This document shows positions 22,731-32,400 of a stretch of 64,000 nucleotides of DNA, piece by piece. The notes under the pieces were generated by a model, which saw only the letters and a list, made by a program, of their open reading frames with translations, ran no database searches and was not told the DNA's origin. Made by a program: the position numbers and the translations under genes. This DNA is from Galeopsis tetrahit. Taxonomy: Eukaryota; Streptophyta; Magnoliopsida; Lamiales; Lamiaceae. Positions within the stretch are counted from its first letter, which is position 1. Every line of letters begins with the position of its first letter. The stretch is from positions 26,094,001 to 26,158,000 of the forward strand of contig OY776130.1 in NCBI GenBank assembly GCA_963675135.1, given 5' to 3'.

Positions 22731-22767
22731 TGTAGGTCCCGAAGCTGAGTTAATATCGAGGAAGCTA
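22731..22767 (-). repeat. 37-bp remnant of the 5' LTR of element A
   Basis: These bases equal 10824-10860, the matching end of the 3' LTR. After GAGGAAGCTA the sequence switches to integrase code of a different copia family. All the promoter-bearing part of the 5' LTR is missing, so A cannot transcribe itself from here. Confidence 0.93.
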
Positions 22768-23753
22768 TCATTAGAAGCAACAGGGGCAGGTCCCCAAAGA
22801 TCACAATGAAATAAATCCAAAACATGCGATGCTCGCTTTTCATTCAAAGAAAAAGATAAATATTTACTCTTAGCCATCTAACAAGGAGTACATAAACCCG
22901 GATTGGGTAACAAAGAAGGTAAGGGACAACAAGCCCATCTTTCGTAATAAATTAATAATAGAAATAGGAACATGGTCTAACCTACGATGCCAACACTCAA
23001 AAGAAGCCTTCAGGGACGAGCTCCGAAAGCAGCGACCAAAGCTGGAGTGCCCTACTCCAAGGCATAGAGTCCTCGACTATGCTGACCCCTCAATAAGGGT
23101 TGCTTGGCCGCTCGACTCTGAATGACAAATGAGTCATTAGTAAATAACACATCAACAGGAAAATCAAAAGTAAGCTTACTAATGGATAACAGTATCTTAG
23201 TAAGATGTGGTACGACGAGCACATCTAACAAGCGAACATCCTTATTTACCGAACACGACCCAACGTGAGTGATCAGAATAGTGGAACCATTAGCAACAAT
23301 AACATTATCGTTACCAGAATACGGGTAAAGATTATCCAAGTCAGCGGAGCGAGGAGTCATGTGAGTGGAGGCACCACTGTCGAGGAACCAATCTGAGGTA
23401 GGAGGTTGCGAGACATGACACTTAGTATCAAGCGCATGAGCAAGATTGACTGTAGAAGGGGCAGGACGAGCATAACTGTTCGGACAATAGTTGGCATAGT
23501 GGCCCTGTTGTCGGCAGATCTGGCAAGTGGGGGGGCAACGAGCAGGAGCCGAACTAGTGGTCGTCTGGCCACCAGAATTCCGAGAGGGTGGATTACGAGA
23601 CTTGGTGCCAGGACGAGGAGAATTACCCAAGCGAGGAGAAGCAGCGAATGTTGGGACAGGCAACAACGAGGAGTATATCGAGCGAGTAAACTGGTCATAG
23701 TTTAGGGTTTGATGGATAAACTCCAGAAACACAGGCATGTTTGACATAGCCAT
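22768..23753 (-). pseudogene. pol: Gag zinc knuckle, protease and integrase N-part of element C
   Basis: 23052-23753 encodes CQICRQQGHYANYCPN (CCHC knuckle), DWFLDSGASTHMTPRSADL (protease) and the strand-rich region up to RGLYALE. The pre-integrase follows in pieces (RRLDHVPISIINLLRKMGL). Then 22768-22877 gives MAKSKYLSFSLNEKRASH and LDLFHCDLWGPAPVASND, the first catalytic Asp region of integrase. Several frameshifts are present. The frame runs through the junction into element A's LTR by chance. Confidence 0.85.
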
Positions 23754-23801
23754 GCGAGTATTAGAAAAACCAGCAAACTAGGGGACAAGACCAGTAAGAA
23801 A

Positions 23802-24293
23802 CTAGTGACATTTGTCACCATCATCAACAGGCTTACCAAGAGAAGTAGGTTGATAGCAGAGAGCAAGAAATTTTTTATTGTACTCGTCCATAGAGGAAGA
23901 ACCGCTACGAAGGGAGAGCAACTGATTGATACGAGGAACAAAGGCATGACTGAAAGCCGACTCGAGGGCAGACCAAACAGAACGAGAGGTGTCACAACCA
24001 ATGACTTCAGCCATGTCCTCTTTAGAGAGGGAGGAGAGAAGGAGACTAAGGATCTTCTGATCCTTCTCAAACCAAGAGGTATACTCAAGGTTGGGAGACG
24101 ATTCACCGGATGTGGTGATCGTTTTGGCCAGAGTAACGATCGTACCATGAACATGAGAGAGAAGATCATGGCTTGATAGAACTGAAACCACCTGAATTCT
24201 CCAAACAGGTAGTTGGAGGATGTCAACTTGATGGTTAAAAGATGAACCAATGTGTTGAGGAGAATGGCAGGGGGATTGGGTCGACGCTGCCAT
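23802..24293 (-). pseudogene. gag: Gag N-terminal region of element C
   Basis: Frame with WRIQVVSVLSSHDLLSHVHG, WFEKDQKILSLLLSSLSKED and RSVWSALESAFSHAFVPRIN, a copia-type Gag (UBN2-like) pattern. It starts at ATG 24293 (MAAST), about 65 bp from the PBS. It shifts frame near 23800 relative to the zinc-knuckle frame. Confidence 0.8.
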
Positions 24294-24357
24294 GAGGAGG
24301 GAAGGGAAGATTTAGCGTGAGGCTTTAGAGAGAAATTAGGGTTTCGGTGAGCCAGAT

Positions 24358-24365
24358 TGATACCA
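24358..24365 (-). other. Primer binding site of element C
   Basis: TGGTATCA on the minus strand directly abuts the LTR end, fitting initiator-Met tRNA priming. The match decays after eight bases. Confidence 0.7.
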
Positions 24366-24537
24366 TGTGAGAATTGGTATGTGATCACAGCTAATAAGGT
24401 AATAGGAATAATCCACTATATATAAGTATTTACAATGAGATAATTAAGGTAATACAACAAACCATATAAATAAATATATACAGAAGATATGGACTAAAAA
24501 TAAAAGATATTATATCTATATTATTATTCCCTATTAA
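24366..24537 (-). repeat. Short 5' LTR of element C
   Basis: It starts on the plus strand with TGTGAGAATTGG next to the PBS. The right limit is inferred because sequence from about 24537 onward is homologous to 44004 onward, which is flanking DNA without an LTR. That gives an LTR of about 170 bp. The expected CA on the right is not visible, so it is mutated or my limit is off by a few bases. Confidence 0.55.
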
Positions 24538-25620
24538 AAATCTTAGCTTCCATTACTGCAAAGACATGGAGTGTGTGGGAGTCCACCCTACCCAAGTATA
24601 AAGTTTATTGAAAATAACGAAAATTTCTAGCCAAACTATGTGCGAAAGACTTAAGGAATGAATAACATCTCTAAATAATTTTAATTTAAAATATCAATCA
24701 CACCCAAAACTTGATTATCTCATAAAAGTCTCACATTGAATTACTTGAAATTTAAATAAGGTACGTAGTTCATAAAAATCATAATAATAAATAACAATTC
24801 CTACTGCCAATTCCAAATTCTAAAATGTTAAAATAAAAGGGAAAGTGTGCAAGCACACTCAGTTAAAATTTTTTGTCAAAACTATATACAATAAATTAAT
24901 CAAATCGATAAATCACGTTTACCTGTATAATTTAATAACAATAACATAACCTCATTTATAAATGTCATAATTTTTGGTTACTAGATTAGCCACGCGGAAA
25001 GTCAATAAAATTAAATATTTATATAAAGTAAATTCCAAATAAAATTTGTAAAAAACAGGCGAAATGAGACGTTTAATATTAACATTTAATAAATATGAAA
25101 ATAACTTTAAAAAAATTATAAATTTCGAAAATAAACTGTCACGCCCCAATTTTCATAAAACTAGATTTTACATAAAATAAGTAAGAATATAAAATTAAAA
25201 GGTCGTGAATTACATTTTTCTCTAAACATGAACTATTGAGGAAATTGAAATCAAACCTAAGTTCTAGGAGAGCTACACATTTTGTGCACGGTAGTAACAC
25301 AAGACAAAAACTATTAAGTAACAACTAAAAACATATATAGTATGCTCCAATTTCATAAAAGCACGAAATTACAAAACATAGTAAATTGTTCGGTTCATGT
25401 ACGCCACAACATTAACATCAAAACCCCTCATCATTTTATAAAACCATTACCATTGAAACCTCATAAGAATAAAAACTTTCAAGCAATCAATTTAAAAACA
25501 AACCCATTAGAAATAACACAACCCCTCCCATTCACAACAACAGTAACACATTCTCTATAGATTTCTGTCTTTTCCCCGATCTTAAATTTTTCTTCCTATA
25601 CTCAGAAACGTTCGACTATA
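24538..25620. other. AT-rich intergenic stretch, no gene
   Basis: The first 110 bp are homologous to both flanks of the Harbinger element (44004-44078 and 48567-48630), so this is an empty version of that site. At 25139-25150 TCACGCCCCAATTTTC resembles the end of some gypsy LTRs, but I cannot define an element. Nothing else is recognised. Confidence 0.5.
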
Positions 25621-25699
25621 CCTCCCTCTTTTCACCGGCAACTTTCTTCTTTCGTTGTTCAATTTCAGCTATCAACCTTCCCTACCTCAGTGACAACCT

Positions 25700-26197
25700 C
25701 GTCACCAACATCAACAATATCACCCTTCTCATTAGCTTCGTCTAGTTCAGTTATCACCCTTCTCATTAGCCTCGTCTAGTTCACCAATCACATCTTCCTT
25801 ACCACCAATATCCTCAACCTCATTTACCTTATCATCTTACCTAAATCCACATCTTCAGTCTCAAATGCCTTATCATCGTGCCCCGAAATCACCTCAATCC
25901 CATCATCTTCTGCCACATCATCAGCCATATCACCTCCGCTTGCATGTAGCTTATCCCCAGCCAAGCCATTGAGTAGTTCCTTAGGAAACAATTCAAAATT
26001 GAACATCTCCGCAATAAAACTTCATTACGTATAAATTTATCCAACAACTTGTCAATTGTGGTCGATGCTTTATCATCAATTTTTTTTTTTTTTTTAGAAT
26101 GGCTCATATCCTCAGGAGTTGAGTTAACCATTCCAGACTCCTTAATACACAACAACTTTGAAGCATAATTGTTGGACACATCAATAATGTACTTCAT
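25700..26197 (-). pseudogene. Unknown acidic nuclear-type protein, fragment X copy 1
   Basis: ATG at 26197 begins MKYIIDVSNNYASKLLCIKE. It passes a Lys run (KKKKK, encoded by an A tract at about 26080-26096) and STTIDKLLDKFIRNEV, then after a frameshift near 26010 continues as MFNFELFPKELLNGL, DMADDVAEDDGIEVISGHDD and a very acidic tail. The second copy at 30950-31429 is 80-90 percent alike by eye. I do not recognise the family. It is host-like coding sequence, broken. Confidence 0.5.
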
Positions 26198-26610
26198 CTT
26201 ATTCTCCAAAATAAAGAGAGGGGGTGAGATGTTGTGATAAAGAAAGCCCATTCTAAGAAGTGGCCACATGGCGTGCTTGGACGCATGTCACTCTCATTAG
26301 TTTATATACTATAAAGTGATAGTTTTGAACCAGTTGTGGAGTGAATATGGAGTTATGGAAATTGAGGGAAGGGTGGAGTGAAGCAAAAAAGGGGGATTAG
26401 GGTGTATGCCTACGGGAGACACGAGAGTACGAGGAGAGAAAGCAATAAGGTGGCACACAAATAGAGAGAGGGAGTGAAGTGTTGTGAGAAAGCGAGACCA
26501 TTCTGAGAAGTGGCCACGTGGCGCGCCCGGGCGCATGTAACTCTCCACACTAGTTTATATACTATGGAGTGATAGTTTTGAACCAGTTGTACAATAAAAC
26601 ACTCTTACAT

Positions 26611-27398
26611 AAGACCAAAGGTAAAATCTTATGTGAACTAGTTTCGCTGTGCAACTAGTATTGCATTTTGAGTGTATTTTTAAATATTATTAATTAGTTG
26701 TTCCATTAAAATGTATTATTTTGACAGTAATAGTAGTTTTACTCAAAAGAATTAGCTACTATATTTATAGTAAAACCTCTATAAATTAATAATAAAATCT
26801 TTCGATCCCGACTTGGGCTTTTGTAAAAAATCATCAAATTCGATAAGATAATAATTTTTCGAAAAATCCCTTTATAAATATTAGTTCCCATTAAAACTCT
26901 AAATTAATAATTCATAAATATTACAATTATAAATATTATAAATCCTCTTTCATGAACTACTCTTGTAAATCTTTTTAGTTCATGTGGGATGGTCTCTCTT
27001 ATATATACTCACATAATGTTTTACGCATTTGATCATTTATGGATGATTTTGCAACAGTACGAGGTTATACTCAACCCAGTTTGAGTCGAATCTGTGAAAA
27101 AAGCTTCATCAACATTAATTTTAAGCCAACCAGTTTGTGGCAGATGCCAAGCGACGCATTGCACACCTCGGCCACGACGGCTAAATCCCCTGGCTGCCCG
27201 TAGCAGCTACCTTCCACCATTCAAGCCATTGTATGGCACAATTGTGGCTATTGTTCCAAAGTCTTGACTTCCTCTCCCTCTATAATTGCCACATAATCAT
27301 TTCATAGCTTGCTGCTACTAATGTCATATATATTGATGGCATCTCCCTTGGTGATCTCATGAGAAGGCCGGGGCAAAAACATACTCTTGAATTATAAA
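26611..27398. other. MITE end plus gene-free stretch
   Basis: It begins with one end of the GTCTTATGTGAACTAG MITE family. 26760-26960 is AT-rich with repeated TATAAATTAATAA-type strings and may be another old MITE. 27110-27300 is more GC-rich (GCACACCTCGGCCACG) and could be a promoter or gene scrap, but shows no supported ORF. Confidence 0.35.
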
Positions 27399-27400
27399 TA

Positions 27401-27632
27401 CTCCATCCTTCCACCAAAAGTATACTCACTTACCTTATTTGTCTGTCCATCAAAATTATGTCAATTCCTTTTATGAAAATATTACTTTATCTCCACCCTC
27501 CAACCACCATTTAATTACTCAAATTGCCACTCAACTTTACTCACAAAAATCACTTTATCATAAATGGACCCACAATACTCTTACTTTATCAACTTACTTT
27601 ATTTATTTTTTCTTAAAACTTGTGCCCAAAGA
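27401..27632. mobile_element. Stowaway-type MITE, right end missing
   Basis: After TA at 27399-27400 it begins CTCCATCCTTCCACC and contains CCACCAAAAGTATACTC and AAATGGACCCACAATACTC, as in widespread dicot Stowaway MITEs. It stops at AACTTGTGCCCAAAG, short of the expected right TIR, where repeat block Y begins. Confidence 0.75.
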
Positions 27633-27887
27633 TATAAATTTATCGCAAAATCAATCAGTTTCACACATATTCAGAATAACACAAACCCTAATTTATCAAC
27701 AGAAACTATCAAATTAAGTCATTACTGAATTGGCGCGTGCAAATTTTAGTTGGGCAAGATGTGAAAAAAAAATCAATAACAAAATTATAAATTTTCAATT
27801 AAAAAATGGGCAATATTATGAGTTACATGCTTGCTAATGCCCAAATGTCAAATAATGAAAAAGATAATACGAGATTGAAGTCCTCAC

Positions 27888-28040
27888 CTAACTCGCAGAA
27901 TCTTGTCGCATTCGTTTTCTTCAATAATATCGACCAAATTATCATCTTCCTTTTCAAAACTTGGTTCACTAGTGTCGTTAGTTGCCACAGGAGCTGATAC
28001 CATCCCAACTTGTTCTTCGGTAGGTTCATCATTCCAGTGA
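27888..28040 (-). pseudogene. Unknown host exon Y, copy 1
   Basis: On the minus strand an acceptor (TTTTTGTACTTAG) leads into an exon encoding WNDEPTEEQVGMVSAPVATN, DTSEPSFEKEDDNLVDIIEE and NECDKILRVR, ending at a good donor (TTAG/GTGAGG). It is acidic and of unknown family. Copy 1 lacks the 5 bp GAATG-type repeat near its start seen in copies 3 and 4. Orphan exon; no flanking exons of the same gene are certain. Confidence 0.5.
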
Positions 28041-28211
28041 CTAAGTACAAAAATAAAAAATAATAGAGTAAGGGAAAAGAAGTGATAACGCACGCATATA
28101 AAAAATAAAAAATAAGAGTGCAGGGGAAAATGAGTGATAACGCAAGCAGGCATATAAAAGCACTATGTTGTACAAGAGATATGGTACCAAATAGACACCA
28201 TAAAAAGATAA

Positions 28212-28443
28212 GGTTGGTCTGCTATGGACTCGAGTGCATGTTGTGCACCCTAGTCCATGTTGCACTTTTCAGTTACTGACTTACACTTTTTGGTAAATGG
28301 TGTTGCACTTTTCAATTATTAAACTGTATAAGTAATAATTGAAAAGTGCAACACCATTTACCAAAAAGTGTAAGTCAGTAAACTGAAAAGTGCACATGAA
28401 CTAGGGTGCACAGCATGCACTCGAGTGCATACTAGACTTTACC
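28212..28443. mobile_element. MULE-type MITE (232 bp) with 10-bp TSD
   Basis: The ends GGTTGGTCTGCTATGG and CATACTAGACTTTACC form imperfect TIRs (inner part CTCGAGTGCATG is near perfect), and the interior folds back on itself. AAAAAGATAA is duplicated at 28202-28211 and 28444-28453. Block Y copies 3 and 4 have the same site with a single AAAAAGATAA and no insert, which proves the ends. A second copy is at 44264-44496. Confidence 0.92.
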
Positions 28444-28862
28444 AAAAAGATAATATGTCAACTGAATTATTCAGATATCAAAGGAAGGGTTTAAGCAATT
28501 CATTCACATAAGGAACTAAAGAGAAGAATAAAAATGGTCGGCTTCAAGAGGAGAAATAAAAGAATATCAGAAACAAGAAAATCAAAACCTAGCATATAAT
28601 ACAAAAGTATTAAGTATAAAACGTCAAGAAAGATAATTTATTCACTACGATTTTGAATAGAAAAAAATCACTAATCCAGTTGTGATAGACTCTATATTTA
28701 TTCGTCTACACATGTTGTATGTGTACTCACGTTCGGGCTTCGGCTCACGCTCTGGTTCCTCTTAGGCAATCTACCATAATCATACAATAATGTGTATAAT
28801 TTAGAAACTATGATAAGGTCTTATGTAAATTAGTTTCTACGTGCAACTAGTTTGCATTTTGA

Positions 28863-29141
28863 GTGTACTTGAGGGATTGCAACAAGTACCAATGGGCTGT
28901 TAAGGTGAAAGAAATTGGTGACTTATGTTGTTTCGTGGATGGTTGTAACAAATTTGACAATGACAATTCATTCACAACCGGAGACTTATTAATGTTTGAA
29001 TATGTCCAAAGGGATGTATTTAATGTCAAAATGTATGGGATGTTTGGGACGGAGAAGAACATAATTCGACCGCGACTGCAGAGACCTACGCACAAACACC
29101 CGCAGATGAGGAAGTTGATGAATCTTTTCAACTATAGATAA
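28863..29141 (+). pseudogene. B3-domain (REM-like) protein fragment
   Basis: 92 codons: LRDCNKYQWAVKVKEIGDLC, FDNDNSFTTGDLLMFEYVQR, VFNVKMYGMFGTEK. The spaced W-V, F, N, GD-LMFEY and F-V-M pattern is that of plant B3 DNA-binding domains. The N-terminal half of the domain is missing; upstream is MITE DNA, and there is no ATG in context. After the domain one frame gives ADEEVDESF and stops, probably the real C-terminus, so a frameshift lies near 29090. Downstream is its likely 3' UTR (block Z). Confidence 0.65.
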
Positions 29142-30012
29142 ATTCTTTTGACTTTTCCACGGTTATAAAATAAATAGAAAGACATTTTTTTCTCAATGAT
29201 ACCAAAGAGGGTATTAAAATGATATGAAGGCAAATTCTTGTATGAAATTGGATATTTGGTCCACCACATTAAAATCAAATTAAAATGGTGACTCAATTAC
29301 ATCATGCAATTGAGTGCACACTAGTGTGATTATTTAATGAATGAAATTGGGATATGGAACAAGTTGTCAATAAATAATATTTATTGTATACAATTCAAAT
29401 AACTACAACTACAATTTTACAAATAGTTCGTTGAGCCTCAATTTTTGGAAGCAGCATACAACATCATATTTATAGAAAATGAAAAGAATGCAATAATATA
29501 ACAAAATAACTCAAACTCTGAAATAAATTATCAATTACAAGACAACACACAACAACTTCAAAATGAATTAATAATAAATTTATCACAAAATCAATCAATT
29601 TCACTCATATTCCGAATAACACAAACCCTAGTTTATCGATAGAAACTATCAAATAATAAAATTTTAATTAAAAAAATGGGCAATAGTATGAAGAAGTTAC
29701 ATGCTTGCTAATGCACAGATGTCAAATAATGAAAAAGGTAATAAGAGATTAAAGTTTTCACCCAAATCGCATAAGCTTGTCGATCTCATTCATTTTCTTC
29801 AATAATACCAACCAAATTATCATCTTTCTTTTCAAAACTCCATTCAATTGTATCGTTAGTTTCCACTGGAGCTGATACCATCCCAGCTTGTTCTTCGGTA
29901 TGTTCATCATTCCATTCCAGTGACTGAGTACAAAATTAAAAAATAAGAGTTTAAGGGAAAAGAAATGATAATGCACGCATATAAAAAATAAAAAATAAGA
30001 GTGCAAGGGAAC
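29105..30012. repeat. Repeat block Z+Y, copy 1
   Basis: 29105-29560 (block Z, the likely 3' end of the B3 gene) plus 29560-30012 (block Y). The same joined order occurs at 35936-37230. This suggests an original convergent pair, a B3 gene on plus and gene Y on minus, duplicated together. Confidence 0.8.
29762..29925 (-). pseudogene. Unknown host exon Y, copy 2
   Basis: Same exon as 27888-28040, more diverged: the donor region reads TTTGGGTGAAA and the 3' part of the exon is altered. Acceptor region GTACTCAG/TCACTGG. Non-functional remnant. Confidence 0.45.
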
Positions 30013-30016
30013 GCAC

Positions 30017-30140
30017 GCATATAAAATTGAGGATATTTTGAGGGTGGAGTTTATAAAGCGTTTTCCATTTTAAGGGTGTGAAAGTTATCGTGGGACGTCC
30101 CGAAAAGAAAAGTGTGAAAGTAATTGCGGAACGGAGGGAG
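30017..30140. mobile_element. Stowaway MITE, left part missing
   Basis: The right arm ends GCGGAACGGAGGGAG followed by TA, with GTGAAAGTTATCGTGGGACG inside, the same family as the complete copy at 31653-31935. The left arm is replaced by block Y DNA. Confidence 0.8.
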
Positions 30141-30890
30141 TATTACATTGTTGAATTAAAGAGTAGTTTATCAAAAAAATTAAGTAAACACCCCCCCCCC
30201 CCCCAAATGATAAACTATTAGTTTTGAAGTATTTGTTGTTTCATTCAAAAGTATTAGTAGTTGTATCATAAAGTGATAGTTACAAACCAGTTGTATGGTA
30301 CAACCCTTTCTATTAGTTTTGAAGTATTTGTTGTTTCATTCAAAAGTATTAGTAGTTGTACCATAAAGTGATAGTTACAAACCATATGTATGGTACAACC
30401 CTTTATATATGGTACAACCCTTTATATAAAACCAACTCTAGTAAAGTCTTAATGCAAAGCAGTTTCACCGTGCAATTGATTTGCATTTTGAGTGTATTTT
30501 TAAAAGTATTAGTTGTTTCATTACAATGTATTAGTTCTAGATTTTAATTCAAAAGTATTAATTGTTATATTCTAAAGTGATAGCCTCAAATCAGTTGTAC
30601 AGTAAAACTCTCATAAGACCAACTCTATAACTATTTCTAGCTTGATCGTCACATCCAAGAAATCATCAATGTAAAATCATCTACAAGTGTATTATAAATA
30701 CAAAGTTTGGACGGATGGAGTAATATTTTTTTAGTGAAACTATTCTAACAAATTAATGCCTTTTAATAAAACAACTAATACGAAGTATTATTTAAAAGAA
30801 CATTTGAGTCGCACGTGCACTTAGTGTGCATACAAGTTTTTGTCATTTCAATTTCTCTAGCAATTATAAGATATCATGAAAGTATAATTA
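30141..30890. other. MITE debris, no gene
   Basis: Two near-identical segments (30220-30300 and 30313-30420, TTTTGAAGTATTTGTTGTTTC) and several ends of the GTCTTATG MITE family. A run of about 15 C occurs at 30190-30204. No coding region seen. Confidence 0.5.
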
Positions 30891-30949
30891 CTCAGCAACA
30901 TTCAACTATGCCTCCCTCTTTTCAGCGACAGCTTTCTTCTTTCGTTGTT

Positions 30950-31429
30950 CAATTTCAGCTATCAACCTTCCCTACCTCAGCGACAACCTCGTCACCAACA
31001 TCAACAATATCACCCTTCTCACTAGCCTCGTCTTTTTCAGTCTTACCACTAACATCCTCAACTTCATTTGCCTTATCATCTTGACCTAAATCCACCTCTT
31101 CAGCCTTAAATACCTCATCATTGTGCCCCAAAATCACCCCAATCCCATCATCTTTCGCCACATCATCAGCCATATCACCTCCGCTTGCATGAAGCCAAGC
31201 CACTGAGCAGTTTCATAGGAAATTATTCAAAATTGAACATCTCTGCAATAAAAACTTCATTACGCATAAAGTTATCCACCACCTCGTCAATTGTGGTTGA
31301 GGCATTATCATCAATTTTAATTTTTTAAGAATGACTCATATCCTCAGAAGTTGAGCTAACCATTCCAGACTCCTTAATACGCAACAACTTTGAAGCATAA
31401 TTGTTGGACACATCAACAATGTACTTCAT
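30950..31429 (-). pseudogene. Unknown acidic protein fragment X, copy 2
   Basis: ATG at 31429 starts MKYIVDVSNNYASKLLRIKE. Stops occur after EDMSHS and after EMFNFE. The acidic C-terminal frame (DMADDVAKDDGIGVILGHND, EEVDLGQDDKANEVEDVSGK) is open at 30955-31203. Homologous to 25700-26197, and the 5' flank shares AGAGAGGGGGTGAG in both. Family unknown. Confidence 0.5.
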
Positions 31430-31583
31430 CTTATTCTCCAAAATAGAGAGAGGGGGTGAGGTGTTGTGATAAAGCGAGTCCATTCTAAGAAGTGGACGCA
31501 TGTCACGCTTTCATTAGTTTATATACTATAGAGTGATAGTTTTGAACCAGTTGTACAATAAAACTCTCTTACATAAGACCAAA

Positions 31584-32064
31584 GGTAAAGTCTTATGTGA
31601 ACTAGTTTCATCGTGCAACTAATATGCATTTTGAGTGTATTTTTAAATAGTACTCCCTCCATCCCGTGATTACTTTCACATGTGAAGTGGCACACAAAAT
31701 AAGAAAAATGAATTTAGTGGGGATTTTGAGGGGTAATTTTGTAAACCTTTATGTATAAAGTAAAAAAATGAGTTGACTTTTGTGTAAGTGTGAAAAAAAA
31801 AGTAATGGCATTTGTGTAAAATTGAGAATATTGTGAGGGTGGAGTTTATAAAGGGTTTTCTATTTTAAGGGTGTGAAAGTTATTGCGGGACGTCCCGAAA
31901 AGGAAAGTGTGAAAGTAATTGCGGGACGGAGGGAGTATTAGTTGTTCCATTAAAACGTATTATTTTGACAGTAATAGTAGTTTTACTCAAAATAATTAGC
32001 TGCTATACTATAAATTGATAGTTTCTAAACAGTTGTACGATAAAACTCGTTTGCACAAGACCAA
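31584..32064. mobile_element. MULE-like MITE of the GTCTTATG family, carrying a Stowaway
   Basis: The left end GGTAAAGTCTTATGTG and the inverted right end (GTTGGTCTTGTGCAAA) match imperfectly over about 40 bp (AGTTTCATCGTGCAACT against AGTTTTATCGTACAACT). Without the Stowaway it is about 196 bp, close to the copy at 33726-33926. TSD not resolved. Confidence 0.6.
31653..31935. mobile_element. Stowaway MITE, complete (283 bp)
   Basis: CTCCCTCCATCCCGTG at the left and CGGGACGGAGGGAG at the right are inverted repeats, flanked by TA on both sides (31651-31652 and 31936-31937), the Tc1/Mariner target duplication. It is inserted inside an older MITE. Internal GTGAAAGTAATTGCGGGACG matches the fragment at 30.1 kb. 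Confidence 0.93.
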
Positions 32065-32089
32065 CTCACAATAATACAACCTGATACTA

Positions 32090-32400
32090 AGGTGTGTGGG
32101 AACAAAGGTACTCAGGCATTGACAAATCATTGAATGATGTTTTACATGTCTGTGAATGTAGGACATTATGTGGAAATGTCATGTGGGTTGCACGATTGTC
32201 CTAAATTTACTTATTTTAAAAACATACAATCCTACATTCACATGTCCATAAATCTTCAAATGTAGGACAATCGTGCAACTCAAGAGCGATTTGGTCTAAT
32301 TCGGGCTCGATTATCCTACACGTATATATTTTAAAACATAGAGTACTACATTCACAGGCGCATAAAATTATTGTCCTTAAAAGTCAATCCCACTAAATTA
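32090..32400. repeat. Imperfect fold-back sequence
   Basis: GAATGTAGGACATTATGTG, GTTGCACGATTGTCCTAAAT and their inverted counterparts (ATCCTACATTCACATG, TAGGACAATCGTGCAACTC) face each other several times. It looks like an old MITE with short arms. Ends not defined. Confidence 0.45.

Larger units (their letters stand above)
10824..22767 (-). mobile_element. Ty1-copia (SIRE/Maximus-type) retrotransposon A with extra ORF
   Basis: About 11.9 kb, minus strand. Components are the 5' LTR remnant (22731-22767), PBS, gag, protease, integrase, RT, RNase H, spacer, a ~3.6-kb extra ORF region, PPT and 3' LTR (10824-12044). Damage is light in gag and pol and heavier in the extra ORF. The 37 bp of 5' LTR that survive are identical to the first 37 bp of the 3' LTR as read on the plus strand. 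Total size and layout fit the SIRE lineage. Confidence 0.9.
22768..24537 (-). mobile_element. Truncated Ty1-copia element C (different family)
   Basis: Minus strand: short LTR, PBS, gag, zinc knuckle, protease, pre-integrase and the first part of integrase. It then ends abruptly at the junction with element A's LTR. Sequence and LTR size differ from A and B and look like a smaller copia lineage (RE1/Retrofit-like guess). No RT is present in the window. Confidence 0.85.
27634..28710 (-). repeat. Repeat block Y, copy 1
   Basis: About 850 bp of unique content shared with 29560-30012, 35126-35930 and 36405-37230. Features are AAATCAATCAGTTTCACACA, AATTAAAAAATGGGCAATAT, an exon at 27888-28040, and the string GGAACTAAAGAG. 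This copy is split by a 232-bp MITE (28212-28443), which the other copies lack. Confidence 0.85.

Noticed and set aside
28863..29141. Functional B3 transcription factor gene
   Set aside because: Only the C-terminal half of one B3 domain is present, preceded by MITE DNA, with a frameshift at the end.
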